NCBI RefSeq assembly: GCF_050219315.1
Contig: NZ_CP116939.1
Coordinates: 806,001-870,000, forward strand
DNA: 64,000 nt
Reading direction: 5' to 3'
Origin: Megasphaera_A sueciensis
GTDB taxonomy: Bacteria > Bacillota > Negativicutes > Veillonellales > Megasphaeraceae
Made by a program: the position numbers and the translations under genes. Each line of letters starts with the position of its first letter. Within the stretch, counting starts at the first letter, position 1. The notes below the pieces were generated by a model. It searched no databases, was not told the DNA's origin, and was given only the letters and a program-made list of their open reading frames with translations. This document shows, piece by piece, positions 34,991 to 44,724 of this stretch.

Positions 34991-36847
34991 TTATATTTTA
35001 AAACCAAATACAGTTATATCGTCACGCCGGCGTTCATTTCCCATATATTCATGAAAGGTGTCCATGATTTGTTTTTTCTGCATGTCCACCGGCATTTTGA
35101 CCAGTTCACCTAACAATGCCAGCAATCGCTGTTTTCCATAAGGAAGATGCTGTTTACCACCAGGTTGTTCGTGATACCCATCTGTAATAATATAAAATGC
35201 ATTTCCTGGATGACACATGATAACCTGATTACTAAAAAGCTTTTTCGTTTTGATTGGTTTGCAGTCAACTGCCATTTTATCGCCTTTTATTTCCGATACC
35301 TGTACCCCATTATAATAATAAAGCGGCATGTCAGCTCCTGCAAATAAAACATGTTGCTTTTTTGTTAAAAACAATATTGCAATTTCAAACCCTGTTGAAA
35401 TAAATTTATCATTGTCGCTGCTAAAAGATTGACGAAAAGCTCGTGCTAATTCATTCAAAATGATTGCCGGATCGTCATGACAAATATTCTCAGTAATATG
35501 ATTGAACATAGCATTTACAGCAGTTGCCATAAGTGCACCTGATACCCCATGGCCTGTACAATCTCCGACAGCTAACAACATACCGTCATCATAATTTCTC
35601 AGCCAATAAAAATCACCGCCAACACTTTCCTTCGGCTCAAAAATTACAAAAAAGTTTTTTAAATATCGTGCGATTTCATTGCTGGAGGGCAAAACAGCCT
35701 GTTGAATCAATTGTGCATATTCCATACCATCTTGAAGTTTGATGTTCTTTTCCTGCAATTTTTGAGTTCTGTCAGTTATCACATTTTCCAACCTTCGATT
35801 TAACTGCATTGCCCTTTTGCGTGGATTAACAATTTGATGGGTAATAAGATAAAAAAGCAAAGAAGTACAAATGAAAATAAATATATAGGATATCGTGATG
35901 ATTCGCTTAATATTCATCAAAGATTCTATACTTGTTGATCGCGGTACACGGACAACGAGTTTCCAATTTGTATTCTTTAACGGTTTATATACAATATCAT
36001 ATGTTTGAGACCCTGTATCATTATTGTATTTACTAACCTCAAAATTTTTACTGGCTGTATCTTGTTTAATATCAGTTACAATACTTTCAGGAAGATACTG
36101 CTGTAATGAATGATTTAAATATTCTGTATTTGTTGAAAAACAGATATCACCCTTGTTATTGATAAGCCAGACATCACATGTTTCGTTTCCATCTGCATCT
36201 ATGAGCTTTTGCATAATTTGTGCTGCACTTATCTTTACACCTGTTACGCCTAAGATTGTATTATCTTCCTTAATCACAGCATTAATCTGAATAACTGCCG
36301 TTTTATTGTCGTTATTTTCTATATTGACTACATAATCACGATCCTGCTGCAGAAAAGAAAACATCTGTCGATCCGTCGGATGTTTCGCTATATCTATACG
36401 CTGCGATTTAAATGTCCCGTCATGATAATCCCAAGAACGTAAAGTCTGCGCACTAATCAAAAAGACATCATCATACTTCATATACTTGGTCAAGTGATCC
36501 ATCCGCTGTGAAATATAAGAATCCGCAAAATCATCGTGTTCCCCAGTAGTTAGCCAATGGATGATAAGCGGATCATGTGCCATCATTAAAGATACATCAG
36601 CAGCCTCATCAATGTTTTTTTCAACAATACTGCCGGTATTTTTTGCTTGAATTGGAAATTTATGCCGTTTTGATTCATAAAAAGTCGTTTCATTTATAAT
36701 CATGGCACTGGTTATATATGCAATCAGCAACGCGACCGCAAGCAAAATACAGCCAATAATAATTACCGTGTTCGAATGATGATCAAATACTAATAATTTT
36801 TCTTTCTCTTTATTCTCTTTATTCTCTTTGTCTTTATGAAAAAACAT
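34991..36847 (-). CDS. SiaA-like membrane sensor with PP2C/SpoIIE-type phosphatase domain
   Basis: About 618 residues. The start is taken at ATG 36847 behind GAGG; ATG/GTG alternatives lie within 15 bp. TM1 lies near residues 25-50 and a large extracytoplasmic dCache-like sensor at about 55-300 (LMAHDPLIIHWLTTG, VTGVKISAAQIMQKL). TM2 lies near 312-335, followed by a coiled coil, then the PP2C domain (about 385-615) with GGDFYWLRNY, GDCTGHGVSGALM and the metal-binding DDITVFGFK end. It probably dephosphorylates the SiaC-like protein in response to an external ligand. First gene of the four-gene operon. Confidence 0.88.
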   Translation of the reverse strand: MFFHKDKENKENKEKEKLLVFDHHSNTVIIIGCILLAVALLIAYITSAMIINETTFYESKRHKFPIQAKNTGSIVEKNIDEAADVSLMMAHDPLIIHWLTTGEHDDFADSYISQRMDHLTKYMKYDDVFLISAQTLRSWDYHDGTFKSQRIDIAKHPTDRQMFSFLQQDRDYVVNIENNDNKTAVIQINAVIKEDNTILGVTGVKISAAQIMQKLIDADGNETCDVWLINNKGDICFSTNTEYLNHSLQQYLPESIVTDIKQDTASKNFEVSKYNNDTGSQTYDIVYKPLKNTNWKLVVRVPRSTSIESLMNIKRIITISYIFIFICTSLLFYLITHQIVNPRKRAMQLNRRLENVITDRTQKLQEKNIKLQDGMEYAQLIQQAVLPSSNEIARYLKNFFVIFEPKESVGGDFYWLRNYDDGMLLAVGDCTGHGVSGALMATAVNAMFNHITENICHDDPAIILNELARAFRQSFSSDNDKFISTGFEIAILFLTKKQHVLFAGADMPLYYYNGVQVSEIKGDKMAVDCKPIKTKKLFSNQVIMCHPGNAFYIITDGYHEQPGGKQHLPYGKQRLLALLGELVKMPVDMQKKQIMDTFHEYMGNERRRDDITVFGFKI

Positions 36848-36973
36848 CACTAAAAGCCTCATCCATTATAAAGTGCCTACTCCAGAAAAATACCATTTGT
36901 TTTATTATAATACTCTTTTATTACATTATATGCAATTCCCCTTTGTTGCTTTTTATAATTGTATATAATGTAA

Positions 36974-39223
36974 TTATCTATACCTGTGTTTGTACGTATC
37001 AACTTCCGTCAGTAGTAATCCAAAAACCTCTTTCATGGATAATGGCTTGCTGAAAAGATATCCTTGAATATAATCACAGCCGCAATGCTGCAAATGTTCC
37101 AATTGTTTTTCTGTTTCTACACCTTCCGCAACAACTTTTTTGTCAAGAGTATGAATCATATGAATAATGGCCCCAATAAAATTCTCTCTATGTGAATCTG
37201 TTTCTATTTTATCTATAAAAGATTTATCCAATTTTATGGTATGAAACGGCAATTCATCCAAAAGTGTCAGCGAAGAATATCCGGTTCCAAAGTCATCCAT
37301 GGATATATGTATTCCTAATGCAGTTAATTGATTAAGTTTATCAGTTGCTTCCTCCAAAGGAATGATGCCTGCTATACAAAAGCTTTCCGTAATCTCAAAT
37401 CCAATATGCTGAAAAGATATGCCTGCTTTCTGAATGACAGCACAGGTATTTTCAACAAAATCAACTGCCGCTAATTGTTTCGGCGACACGTTGATATCGA
37501 TACGCCCATTCCATCCTTGATCCAGCAATTGCCGCATAAAACAACAAGCACGTTGTAATACCCACTCCCCAATAACATGAATAAATCCGGATTGTTCTGC
37601 CAATGGAATAAATTTCCCTGGCGGGATACAACCTTGTATATGACTGTTCCACCTGAGAAGTGCTTCAAAACTGATTATAGCAGCACTACGTATATCAATT
37701 TGCGGTTGATATACAAGGAATAACTCATTTTTCTGCAATGCTTCATGTAAACAACCAATCAAATAAATCCGTTCCAATGCCCAATCCTGCATTTCCCGCG
37801 TGTAAAATTTATATTGATCTTTACCCGCTTCTTTAGCCGTACACATTGCATTATCAGCATTTTTAAGAATATCCACTGCCGTATTTCCATCCTTTGGATA
37901 CACGGCAATTCCCATACTGACAGTCATATGGAAATGCAAGCCCGACATTTTCTGTTTTCGGCAAACAGCATCACATATTTTTCTTGCTGTCATATGCATC
38001 TCTGAATAGGTATATACTCCTCGTAATATTATGACGAACTCATCACCACCAACTCTAGAAATAAAGGAAGGTTTTTTTAACACTTCCTTTAAACGCATGG
38101 CTGTCGTTACAATAATTGCATCTCCACAGGAATGACCATAGGCATCATTTATCATTTTTAAATTATCTAAATCAATAAAAAAAATGACTCCGGAATTTTT
38201 CTCTTTGCATACCCATTTCATTTCTTGATTCAGCCACCTATGTAAATATTGACGATTCGGTAGTTTTGTCAGTGAATCATAATAGGCCATCTGCCGGATA
38301 CGTTGCTGCTGCTGTTGCCGTTCTTTTGCCATACATACATAGTTAGTAATATCTTTAGTATATCCATATATATTGATAACACTCCTATCCTTTTCTTTTT
38401 CCAAAAAGCGTTGGGTTAACACATAGCGTACAGTTCCATCTTTACACACGATCCGATATTGAAGCTTTTTAGAATCAAAACACTTCCCTTCCAATACCTT
38501 TTTTCTCAATTGCCTCAATTTCCAGCGATCATTGGGATGCACAAAAGTATTCAAATACGAGTCAAAAGTCATCGCCGGCGCTTGCTCGGCCATAGTCGCA
38601 TGATGCAAGGAAAAAAGCCCTTCTTCTACATTGTATATATCTGTTTCCGTATTATATTTCCATATTCCTGTTTCATCCGTTTGAACAAGACAATTCAACT
38701 TGTATTGACTTAATTGAAGCTGTTTTTTCAGTCTCTTTTGTATCTTTCTTGCCCGCCGGTACAAAAAAAAGTTTCGAAAGGAATCACCCATAAGTGCTGC
38801 AGAAAAATCTAAATTTTTCTGCAGCAACTGCAATTCTTTATCTGTTGGCTGCGGCATTGTTTCCAGAAAAGCAATACCTGCTGCACCAATCCACTGTCCC
38901 CGATATCGCAATGGGAATACGGCTATATACTGCAGTCTGTCAAACATATAATCGGTAATCCGTTTTTTCCATGCACTATATGGGCAAATTACCACACGTT
39001 TTCCGGTAACATACACTTGTTGTATAATAGGTTCTATAATTCTATCAGCTGCTTCATTTTGAAACATACTCTGCCGCAGTTGAACTCGGTGAATCGTTTT
39101 TCCATTTCTGAATACCCGTATAAAACAGTGTTCCGTTTTACAAAAACTAGCCATTTGAGACAATCTATATTTCATTAAATATTCTATACGGGCATCCATA
39201 ATTGTAGTCAAACACAAAGTCAT
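36974..39223 (-). CDS. GAF-PAS-GGDEF-EAL signalling protein
   Basis: 749 residues, cytoplasmic. A GAF-like N-terminal domain (about 15-150; VVICPYSAW, YIAVFPLRYRGQWIGAAGIA), a PAS domain (about 175-300; FVHPNDRWKLRQLR, GTVRYVLTQRF), then GGDEF (about 320-475) with intact RVGGDEF, then EAL (about 490-740) with EALLRW, INVSPKQL, EITESF, MDDFGTGYSSL, KLDKSF, AEGVET and YIQGY. Both catalytic centres look intact. No RxxD I-site is seen. It lies just upstream of the siaA-like gene on the same strand, with a 126-bp gap. Confidence 0.92.
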   Translation of the reverse strand: MTLCLTTIMDARIEYLMKYRLSQMASFCKTEHCFIRVFRNGKTIHRVQLRQSMFQNEAADRIIEPIIQQVYVTGKRVVICPYSAWKKRITDYMFDRLQYIAVFPLRYRGQWIGAAGIAFLETMPQPTDKELQLLQKNLDFSAALMGDSFRNFFLYRRARKIQKRLKKQLQLSQYKLNCLVQTDETGIWKYNTETDIYNVEEGLFSLHHATMAEQAPAMTFDSYLNTFVHPNDRWKLRQLRKKVLEGKCFDSKKLQYRIVCKDGTVRYVLTQRFLEKEKDRSVINIYGYTKDITNYVCMAKERQQQQQRIRQMAYYDSLTKLPNRQYLHRWLNQEMKWVCKEKNSGVIFFIDLDNLKMINDAYGHSCGDAIIVTTAMRLKEVLKKPSFISRVGGDEFVIILRGVYTYSEMHMTARKICDAVCRKQKMSGLHFHMTVSMGIAVYPKDGNTAVDILKNADNAMCTAKEAGKDQYKFYTREMQDWALERIYLIGCLHEALQKNELFLVYQPQIDIRSAAIISFEALLRWNSHIQGCIPPGKFIPLAEQSGFIHVIGEWVLQRACCFMRQLLDQGWNGRIDINVSPKQLAAVDFVENTCAVIQKAGISFQHIGFEITESFCIAGIIPLEEATDKLNQLTALGIHISMDDFGTGYSSLTLLDELPFHTIKLDKSFIDKIETDSHRENFIGAIIHMIHTLDKKVVAEGVETEKQLEHLQHCGCDYIQGYLFSKPLSMKEVFGLLLTEVDTYKHRYR

Positions 39224-39489
39224 CGCATCTTTTCCCCCAAAAACACAAATTTATAACATATATATCATTCTATACAGCACCATTAATGTCTGCCAACTTT
39301 TGTTTTATATGAAGCATCCCTATAAATCCATGCTTGAAACAGCAAAAACAGGAAATACAACTGTCACCTTGTACCCCTTATTTTTACAGTTCAATAGTTA
39401 CATTGTACTTAATATTTTAAATTTATGCAATTATACAATTTATTTAACTCACACAATTTTCCCATATTGTTTTTTTGACAATAAAAAAA

Positions 39490-39519
39490 GAACACCCAAT
39501 ACAATAAAATTGGATGTTC
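39490..39519 (-). terminator. Terminator after the MFS gene
   Basis: An 11-bp stem GAACAYCCAAT (one G-U on the minus strand) with an 8-nt loop, followed on the minus strand by seven T. It lies 85 bp after the MFS stop. The rest of the 381-bp gap 39224-39604 shows no gene. Confidence 0.85.
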
Positions 39520-39604
39520 CTTCCATAATACCCACGTTTATATTTAACAGGCATAAAAATCCAAAATATTTTTTAATTCAAGATGCATAATAATAATATA
39601 TCTG

Positions 39605-40840
39605 TTATCTGCTGTGTACCTGATATGCCGGCTGATGATTTGTTCCTTCATTCTGTATATCTATTTTACGAAGCACATTAAAATATACATCAACAGCATT
39701 AAGCACTAATAAGAAACTCGTAATAAAAAATACATTACGTATCCCCCAATGAGCCGCGATCTGTCCTCCTAAAATCGATCCCATAAATACACCTAGAAAT
39801 TGCGCTGATTGATTAATGCTGAAAATACGGCCAGCCACATCAGAGGGTGTATTTTGCTTAAGCATAGTGTTAATTGACGGCAGCATAGCGCCCGTTGCTA
39901 TTCCTACTCCAAACCGGAGTCCCATAAGCTGCCATTCATTTTGGACAAAAGCCTGCGGAATAAAAAGAAGGGCTCCGGCAATTAATGCCGCAAAAATAAC
40001 CTTATGTGCGCCAATACGATCAGATAATTTCCCCAGCCACGGAGCAAAAAGCATAGTAGAAACACCAGAAGAAGCAAATACCAATCCAGAAATGAATGCC
40101 AAATGATCTGCACGTGCCGAAAGCATCCTAACGTAAATAGTAATAACGGGTTCAATGGAAAAAAGCGCTAATTGAATAAAAAAGGTTGTAATAAACATAG
40201 AAAAAAACAAAGAATGATTGGGTAATGAATGCCAAATTTCTGAAAATTTCTGCATATGACGAGTCTTAGGAGAAAAATCTTCATGAATAAAAAATAGAGA
40301 AAGAAGGAAAGCAATAAAAAGCAATCCTGCCATAACGACAAAACTATGGCGGATGCCAATAATTTCCACCAAATAACCACCCAACATCGGTCCTAACAAT
40401 GTACCGCTGACAGATCCGGTGGACAGCGTCCCCAATGCCCAACCCGCCTTTTCCCGCGGTGTCTGGGTCGCAATTAATGTGATTGCACCGGAATTAAATC
40501 CTGATATAGTTCCCAGTAACATACGCATAGCCACAAGTTGCGAAACAGAGGTAACAAACGCAGTAAATATCAAAATAATCGTCATTCCAAAACTAGCTCG
40601 TAATAACATAGGTTTTCGACCATATTTATCGGCCAATTTACCCCACACAGGAGAGACAATCGCCATAATGAACGTTGTCGCTCCATAAGCAAACCCGGAC
40701 CAAATAGCAATATCTCCTATATTAACCATGCCAAGTTCATGGATATACAACGGCAATATCGGTGCAACTTGACTTAATGCTGCCGAAGTAGCAAAACTGC
40801 CAAGCCAGCAAATCCAGAGATTTCTTTTCCACGTATCCAT
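39605..40840 (-). CDS. MFS multidrug-type efflux transporter (DHA1)
   Basis: About 411 residues from ATG 40840 (SD AGGAGG), 12 hydrophobic segments. MFS signature between TM2 and TM3 (GKLADKYGRKPMLLRASFG), repeated in the second half (GKLSDRIGAHKVIF), and the antiporter motif C region TGSVSGTLLGPMLGGYL in TM5. It exports drugs or toxic compounds by proton antiport. The start codon overlaps the stop of the TetR regulator gene (TAATG), so the regulator and pump are translationally coupled. Confidence 0.9.
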   Translation of the reverse strand: MDTWKRNLWICWLGSFATSAALSQVAPILPLYIHELGMVNIGDIAIWSGFAYGATTFIMAIVSPVWGKLADKYGRKPMLLRASFGMTIILIFTAFVTSVSQLVAMRMLLGTISGFNSGAITLIATQTPREKAGWALGTLSTGSVSGTLLGPMLGGYLVEIIGIRHSFVVMAGLLFIAFLLSLFFIHEDFSPKTRHMQKFSEIWHSLPNHSLFFSMFITTFFIQLALFSIEPVITIYVRMLSARADHLAFISGLVFASSGVSTMLFAPWLGKLSDRIGAHKVIFAALIAGALLFIPQAFVQNEWQLMGLRFGVGIATGAMLPSINTMLKQNTPSDVAGRIFSINQSAQFLGVFMGSILGGQIAAHWGIRNVFFITSFLLVLNAVDVYFNVLRKIDIQNEGTNHQPAYQVHSR

Positions 40841-41430
40841 TACGTTTCCTCCTGCAATTTCTTTATCTCCCATGTTTCTATGCCATAGATATACGCTCTG
40901 ATCAGTTGATGATAACTTTCAGATTTATCCGTTGGGTTTTGAAACCAACCGGAGGCTTCCAGCGAAACGAAACCATGCATTACACTGCGCAAGCCGCGGG
41001 CAGCATGAGTTAAATCTACATCTTCCAGATTATATTGGGATAATACCTTACGTATTATGTCCATAAAGGCATGAATGGATTCCTTCATTTTTTTATTTGT
41101 TTTGTATTTCCAAGCATCTGACATAATTACTTGATATTGGCCGGGATGTTCATGAGCAAATCTACGATACGCCTCTGATACAGCAAAAACAGCTTGTTCT
41201 CTGGATTGTCCAATAGCCGCTTCCGCCAATATAATACGAAGTTTTGTACACGCAAATACCACCATATCACATTTTATTTGTGCTAAATTTTCTACATGAT
41301 TATATAATGATTGTTTTTTGACATCCAATTTCTCGGCAATAGATGTTAAGTTTACTTTATCAAGCCCTTGACTATCCGCGATTTCAATTGCTGTTTCAAT
41401 AATAATCGCCGGTGTTATACTTCGCCGCAT
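40840..41430 (-). CDS. TetR-family regulator with WHG-type C-terminal domain
   Basis: 196 residues. The N-terminal HTH (IIIETAIEIADSQGLDKVNLTSIAEKLDVKKQSLYNHV) is described by its end motif LDVKKQSLYNHV. The C-terminal half has ARGLRSVMHGFVSLEASGWF, the WHG signature. It is followed without gap by the MFS pump, its probable target. An inverted repeat that matches a TetR operator overlaps the promoter, so it likely represses its own operon until a ligand binds. Confidence 0.9.
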   Translation of the reverse strand: MRRSITPAIIIETAIEIADSQGLDKVNLTSIAEKLDVKKQSLYNHVENLAQIKCDMVVFACTKLRIILAEAAIGQSREQAVFAVSEAYRRFAHEHPGQYQVIMSDAWKYKTNKKMKESIHAFMDIIRKVLSQYNLEDVDLTHAARGLRSVMHGFVSLEASGWFQNPTDKSESYHQLIRAYIYGIETWEIKKLQEET

Positions 41431-41460
41431 AAAAGTCTTCCCTTCTGATTAATCTATTTT

Positions 41461-41503
41461 TACGAACTATATATAATATAAAACTAACAATGTTCGTAGT
41501 CAA
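41461..41503 (-). promoter_or_regulatory. tetR-MFS promoter with TetR operator half-sites
   Basis: Minus strand TTGACT (complement of 41498-41503), 17-bp spacer, TATATT (complement of 41475-41480). The inverted half-sites TACGAAC (41461-41467) and GTTCGTA (41492-41498) flank the -10 region, 31 bp apart. This is a likely autorepression site. Confidence 0.75.
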
Positions 41504-41555
41504 TATAACAGACGTGTTTATTTATAGATATTTTGTAATATATTGTTAATTTTTT

Positions 41556-41615
41556 AATAAAGCACAAACAGAGGATCGTTTTCAAATAGAAATCATCCTC
41601 TGTTTGTGCTTTATT
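41556..41615 (-). terminator. Terminator after pepT
   Basis: A 21-bp perfect stem (left arm AATAAAGCACAAACAGAGGAT at 41556-41576, right arm 41595-41615), 27 bp after the pepT stop. The minus strand continues AAAAATTAACA after TTATT. Confidence 0.8.
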
Positions 41616-41641
41616 ATATCAAGTATCTTATTAAATAATAA

Positions 41642-42901
41642 TTACCCCTCATAAATCAAAGAAATAATTGCCATCGTCATATGATACGACTTTTCAAACG
41701 ACGGCACCGGCAGAAATTCAAAACGAGAATGAAAATTAAGTCCTCCCGTAAAATAATTAGGGGTCAAAATCCCCTTTGTTGAAATAAAGGATCCATCTGT
41801 TCCCCCGCGCATAGCAATCGTATGCGGTTTAATATTCAAGTGCTGCATGGCCGTATAAATATAGTCAATGGCTTTCCGGTTATCAGGTGTTACAGCGTCC
41901 GCAATATTACCATATATATCCTCTATCGCATACGTTATATGAGCACGCGGATTAGCAGCACGTAATTTTTCTATATTTTCTACAATACATCTTTTCCGTT
42001 TTCTATATCTCTCCTTGTCATGATCACGAATATTCAAGTTCACAATTGCCTGCGACTGATTGGAACAAATCGATTGACACCAAATATACCCTTCTTTTCC
42101 TTCTGTATGTTCCGGTGTATCTTTGCGATCAAACATATTAACAAAATCCACCGCCACCAAGGTCGGATTTACCAACACTCCTTTAGCATTCATGGGATGT
42201 GCACTGACTCCTTGAATAGTAACAGCCGCATGACCAGCATTAAAGGTTTCATATACAACTTCCCCCTCTTCACAACTGTCAATGGTATAGGCAAAATCAA
42301 CAGGAAATTTAGAAAAATCTATACTTTTAGATCCGTATAAACCACATTCTTCATCAGGAACAAATGCAACATAAATATCACCGTGATACAATGAATCATC
42401 TGCAGCTAATACGGATAAAGCTGTCATGATATTGGCAATGGCAGCCTTATTGTCAGCCCCTAATACACTGGTACCATCCGTTACGATCAAATCGTTTTCC
42501 ATATATTTCTGTAATTCCGGGTGTTCGGCCGCGGCCATAACAATATGGGGGTCTGAATTCAAAAGAATATCCCCGCCATCATATTCAGTTACCACATGCG
42601 GATGAATTTCCGGTGAAAGGCAAACATCAACAGTATCTACATGTGCAATAAAACCAACGGAAGAAATCTGCCGATCACATTCTTGCGGCAATCTAGCTGG
42701 TAATTTTCCCGTAAGTACACACGTAGGACTTAACGCTACATCAACAAGTCCCAGCGCAGTACATTCTTCTTGCAGCAGCCGTGCCATATCCCACTGTCCT
42801 TTCGTGCTTGGTACTTGAATCCCGCCATTGGAACAACTTTGAGATGGAATGCTCACATATCGAAAAAATCGTTCTGTTAATTGACATTGTATCGTGTTCA
42901 T
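41642..42901 (-). CDS. pepT: Peptidase T (tripeptide aminopeptidase)
   Basis: Di-zinc M20 exopeptidase that removes N-terminal residues from tripeptides; 419 residues. Zinc ligands: GFIAHVDTVD (His, Asp), SVLGADNKAA (Asp), PDEECG (Glu pair), YTIDSCEEG (Asp) and GLNFHSRFEF (His). RGGTDGS lies in the substrate pocket. Monocistronic, with SD AGAGGGGG before the ATG and a terminator after the stop. Confidence 0.94.
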   Translation of the reverse strand: MNTIQCQLTERFFRYVSIPSQSCSNGGIQVPSTKGQWDMARLLQEECTALGLVDVALSPTCVLTGKLPARLPQECDRQISSVGFIAHVDTVDVCLSPEIHPHVVTEYDGGDILLNSDPHIVMAAAEHPELQKYMENDLIVTDGTSVLGADNKAAIANIMTALSVLAADDSLYHGDIYVAFVPDEECGLYGSKSIDFSKFPVDFAYTIDSCEEGEVVYETFNAGHAAVTIQGVSAHPMNAKGVLVNPTLVAVDFVNMFDRKDTPEHTEGKEGYIWCQSICSNQSQAIVNLNIRDHDKERYRKRKRCIVENIEKLRAANPRAHITYAIEDIYGNIADAVTPDNRKAIDYIYTAMQHLNIKPHTIAMRGGTDGSFISTKGILTPNYFTGGLNFHSRFEFLPVPSFEKSYHMTMAIISLIYEG

Positions 42902-43105
42902 TTACATATCCCCCTCTGATTTAACTACCACATAATGGTCCCCCTGCACAGCAAAATATAAACATCTTTATATCGTAATACGGCTGTATACCATACATAC
43001 CATTATATGTATGGCTTAAATTATACTTCATTATTTTATTCTATCCAATACTGTTTCGTACAATAAAAAATAAAGGTTGCCAAGATCCCGTCAAAAACCG
43101 TTTCT

Positions 43106-43147
43106 AAAAAAGACACTGCACTCAATAACAAGTACAGTGTCTTTATA
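43106..43147 (-). terminator. Terminator of the pckA-citDEF operon
   Basis: AAAGACACTG/CAGTGTCTTT stem with a 16-nt loop, followed on the minus strand by TTTAG. It lies 20 bp after citF. A second dyad, CCATACATA/TATGTATGG (42991-43014), lies between here and pepT. Confidence 0.75.
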
Positions 43148-43163
43148 ACAGCTATGGCATATA

Positions 43164-44723
43164 TTAATCAAAAATAGGTTTGCGAATGACATCGATGATA
43201 CTACCGTCACGATATTCAACAACAGCAACAATATCCTCTGGATCTTGCGACAGTTTTACTTCTTCAGGTTTTCCGACAAGACTATACGCAATATGCTGCA
43301 GTTCCTGAATTGTTTTAACGGGTAAATGAGCTGCTGTCAACTTTTCCAATAAATCCTGCCGTTTAGGATTTACCGCAATACCACGGTCTGTTACGATAAC
43401 ATCAATACTATCCCCCGGCGTAACCACAGTCTGAACATGATCGCGTATCATAGGAAGGCGTCCCCGAATAATAGGACACATAATCACAGACATTTTAGCT
43501 CCTGCCGCAGTATCGCTATGTCCGCCCGAAGCTCCCATGCAAATATCGTTCGAGTCGGTAATAACATTGATATTAAAGTCAACATCTACTTCGGTTGCCG
43601 ACAAGAATACTACATCCAAATCATTGACAATAGGACTAGAATTCCATGGGTTGGCATAGGTAGATGCAGAAATTTCAATATGGTTAGGATTGGAGGCTAT
43701 AGATTCAATTGCCGGAATATCAAAAGTCTGGGCATCATATACCGCATCAAATAATCCATCATGAAGCATATCAACAAAAATACCCGTCATTCCGCCAACA
43801 CCAAAACTGCCTTTAATATTTTTTTCTTTCATCTTTTCGCGCAAATACATTCCGACTGCCAAAGAAGCACCGCCGCTCCCCATCTGCATAGAAAATCCAT
43901 TTTTTAAATAACCGCTTTTTTCCATAACTTCTGCTGCATACCGAGCCATTACAAGTTGTGTTGGATTTTTCGTAATGCGAATAGCCCCTGACGCAATTCC
44001 CTCCGGATCACCAATAGCATCAACCACAACAATATAATCAATCTCTGATTGCGGGATACTGCATGGAAAAACAGGTGTATCTTGTAGATTATCGGTAATG
44101 GCAACAACCTGATCGGCATATTCCGCATCAATAATAGCGTACCCCATGGACCCGAAAGCAGACTTGCCGGTGCGGCCTGTACAATTGCCGCGGCGGTCAC
44201 AAGTCGGCACCCCCATAAAAGCCACATCGATATGAAGTTCTCCTGATTCGATAGCTCTAGCACGGCCACCGTGAGAACGAATAATCACAGGCTTTTTTAA
44301 AATAGAAGGATTAGCACAGATAAATTTTCCCAATGAACCCCGCAATCCACTGGATTCCAACGCAGTAATCGTACCATCTTTAATATAATCAATAAGAAAG
44401 TCATGACAAGGCGATAAGGAACTGGATGCTATCGTAATATCTTTGATACCTTTCTTTGCAATAGCGCCTACTACCAATTGCATCAAATAATCACCATTCC
44501 GCAGATGATGATGGAAAGAAATCGTCATTCCATCCTTCAATCCAGTTTTTTCAATTGCTTCCTCTATAGAGGCTAATATTTTATTCGTGTGCGGCAAGCT
44601 AATGCGTATAGTCCGGGCGGTACCGGTATGAGTCGGCAAAGCCATAAATTCACCGCCATATAAACGAAACTTTTTTATACCTCTAATCGTTTCAGGAATC
44701 TCGCGTCCAATTGCATTCTTCAT
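43164..44723 (-). CDS. citF: Citrate lyase alpha subunit (citrate:acetyl-ACP transferase)
   Basis: About 519 residues from ATG 44723, 1 nt after the citE stop (TGAGATG). Exchanges acetate for citrate on the carrier protein. Typical CitF segments: GMTISFHHHLRNGDY, SSLSPCHDFL, IIRSHGGRARAIESGELHIDVAF, TCDRRGNCTG, SAFGSMGYAIIDAEYAD and GASGGHSDTAAGA. Full length. Last gene of pckA-citD-citE-citF. The accessory genes citC, citX and citG are not in the window. Confidence 0.95.
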   Translation of the reverse strand: MKNAIGREIPETIRGIKKFRLYGGEFMALPTHTGTARTIRISLPHTNKILASIEEAIEKTGLKDGMTISFHHHLRNGDYLMQLVVGAIAKKGIKDITIASSSLSPCHDFLIDYIKDGTITALESSGLRGSLGKFICANPSILKKPVIIRSHGGRARAIESGELHIDVAFMGVPTCDRRGNCTGRTGKSAFGSMGYAIIDAEYADQVVAITDNLQDTPVFPCSIPQSEIDYIVVVDAIGDPEGIASGAIRITKNPTQLVMARYAAEVMEKSGYLKNGFSMQMGSGGASLAVGMYLREKMKEKNIKGSFGVGGMTGIFVDMLHDGLFDAVYDAQTFDIPAIESIASNPNHIEISASTYANPWNSSPIVNDLDVVFLSATEVDVDFNINVITDSNDICMGASGGHSDTAAGAKMSVIMCPIIRGRLPMIRDHVQTVVTPGDSIDVIVTDRGIAVNPKRQDLLEKLTAAHLPVKTIQELQHIAYSLVGKPEEVKLSQDPEDIVAVVEYRDGSIIDVIRKPIFD

Positions 44724-44724
44724 C

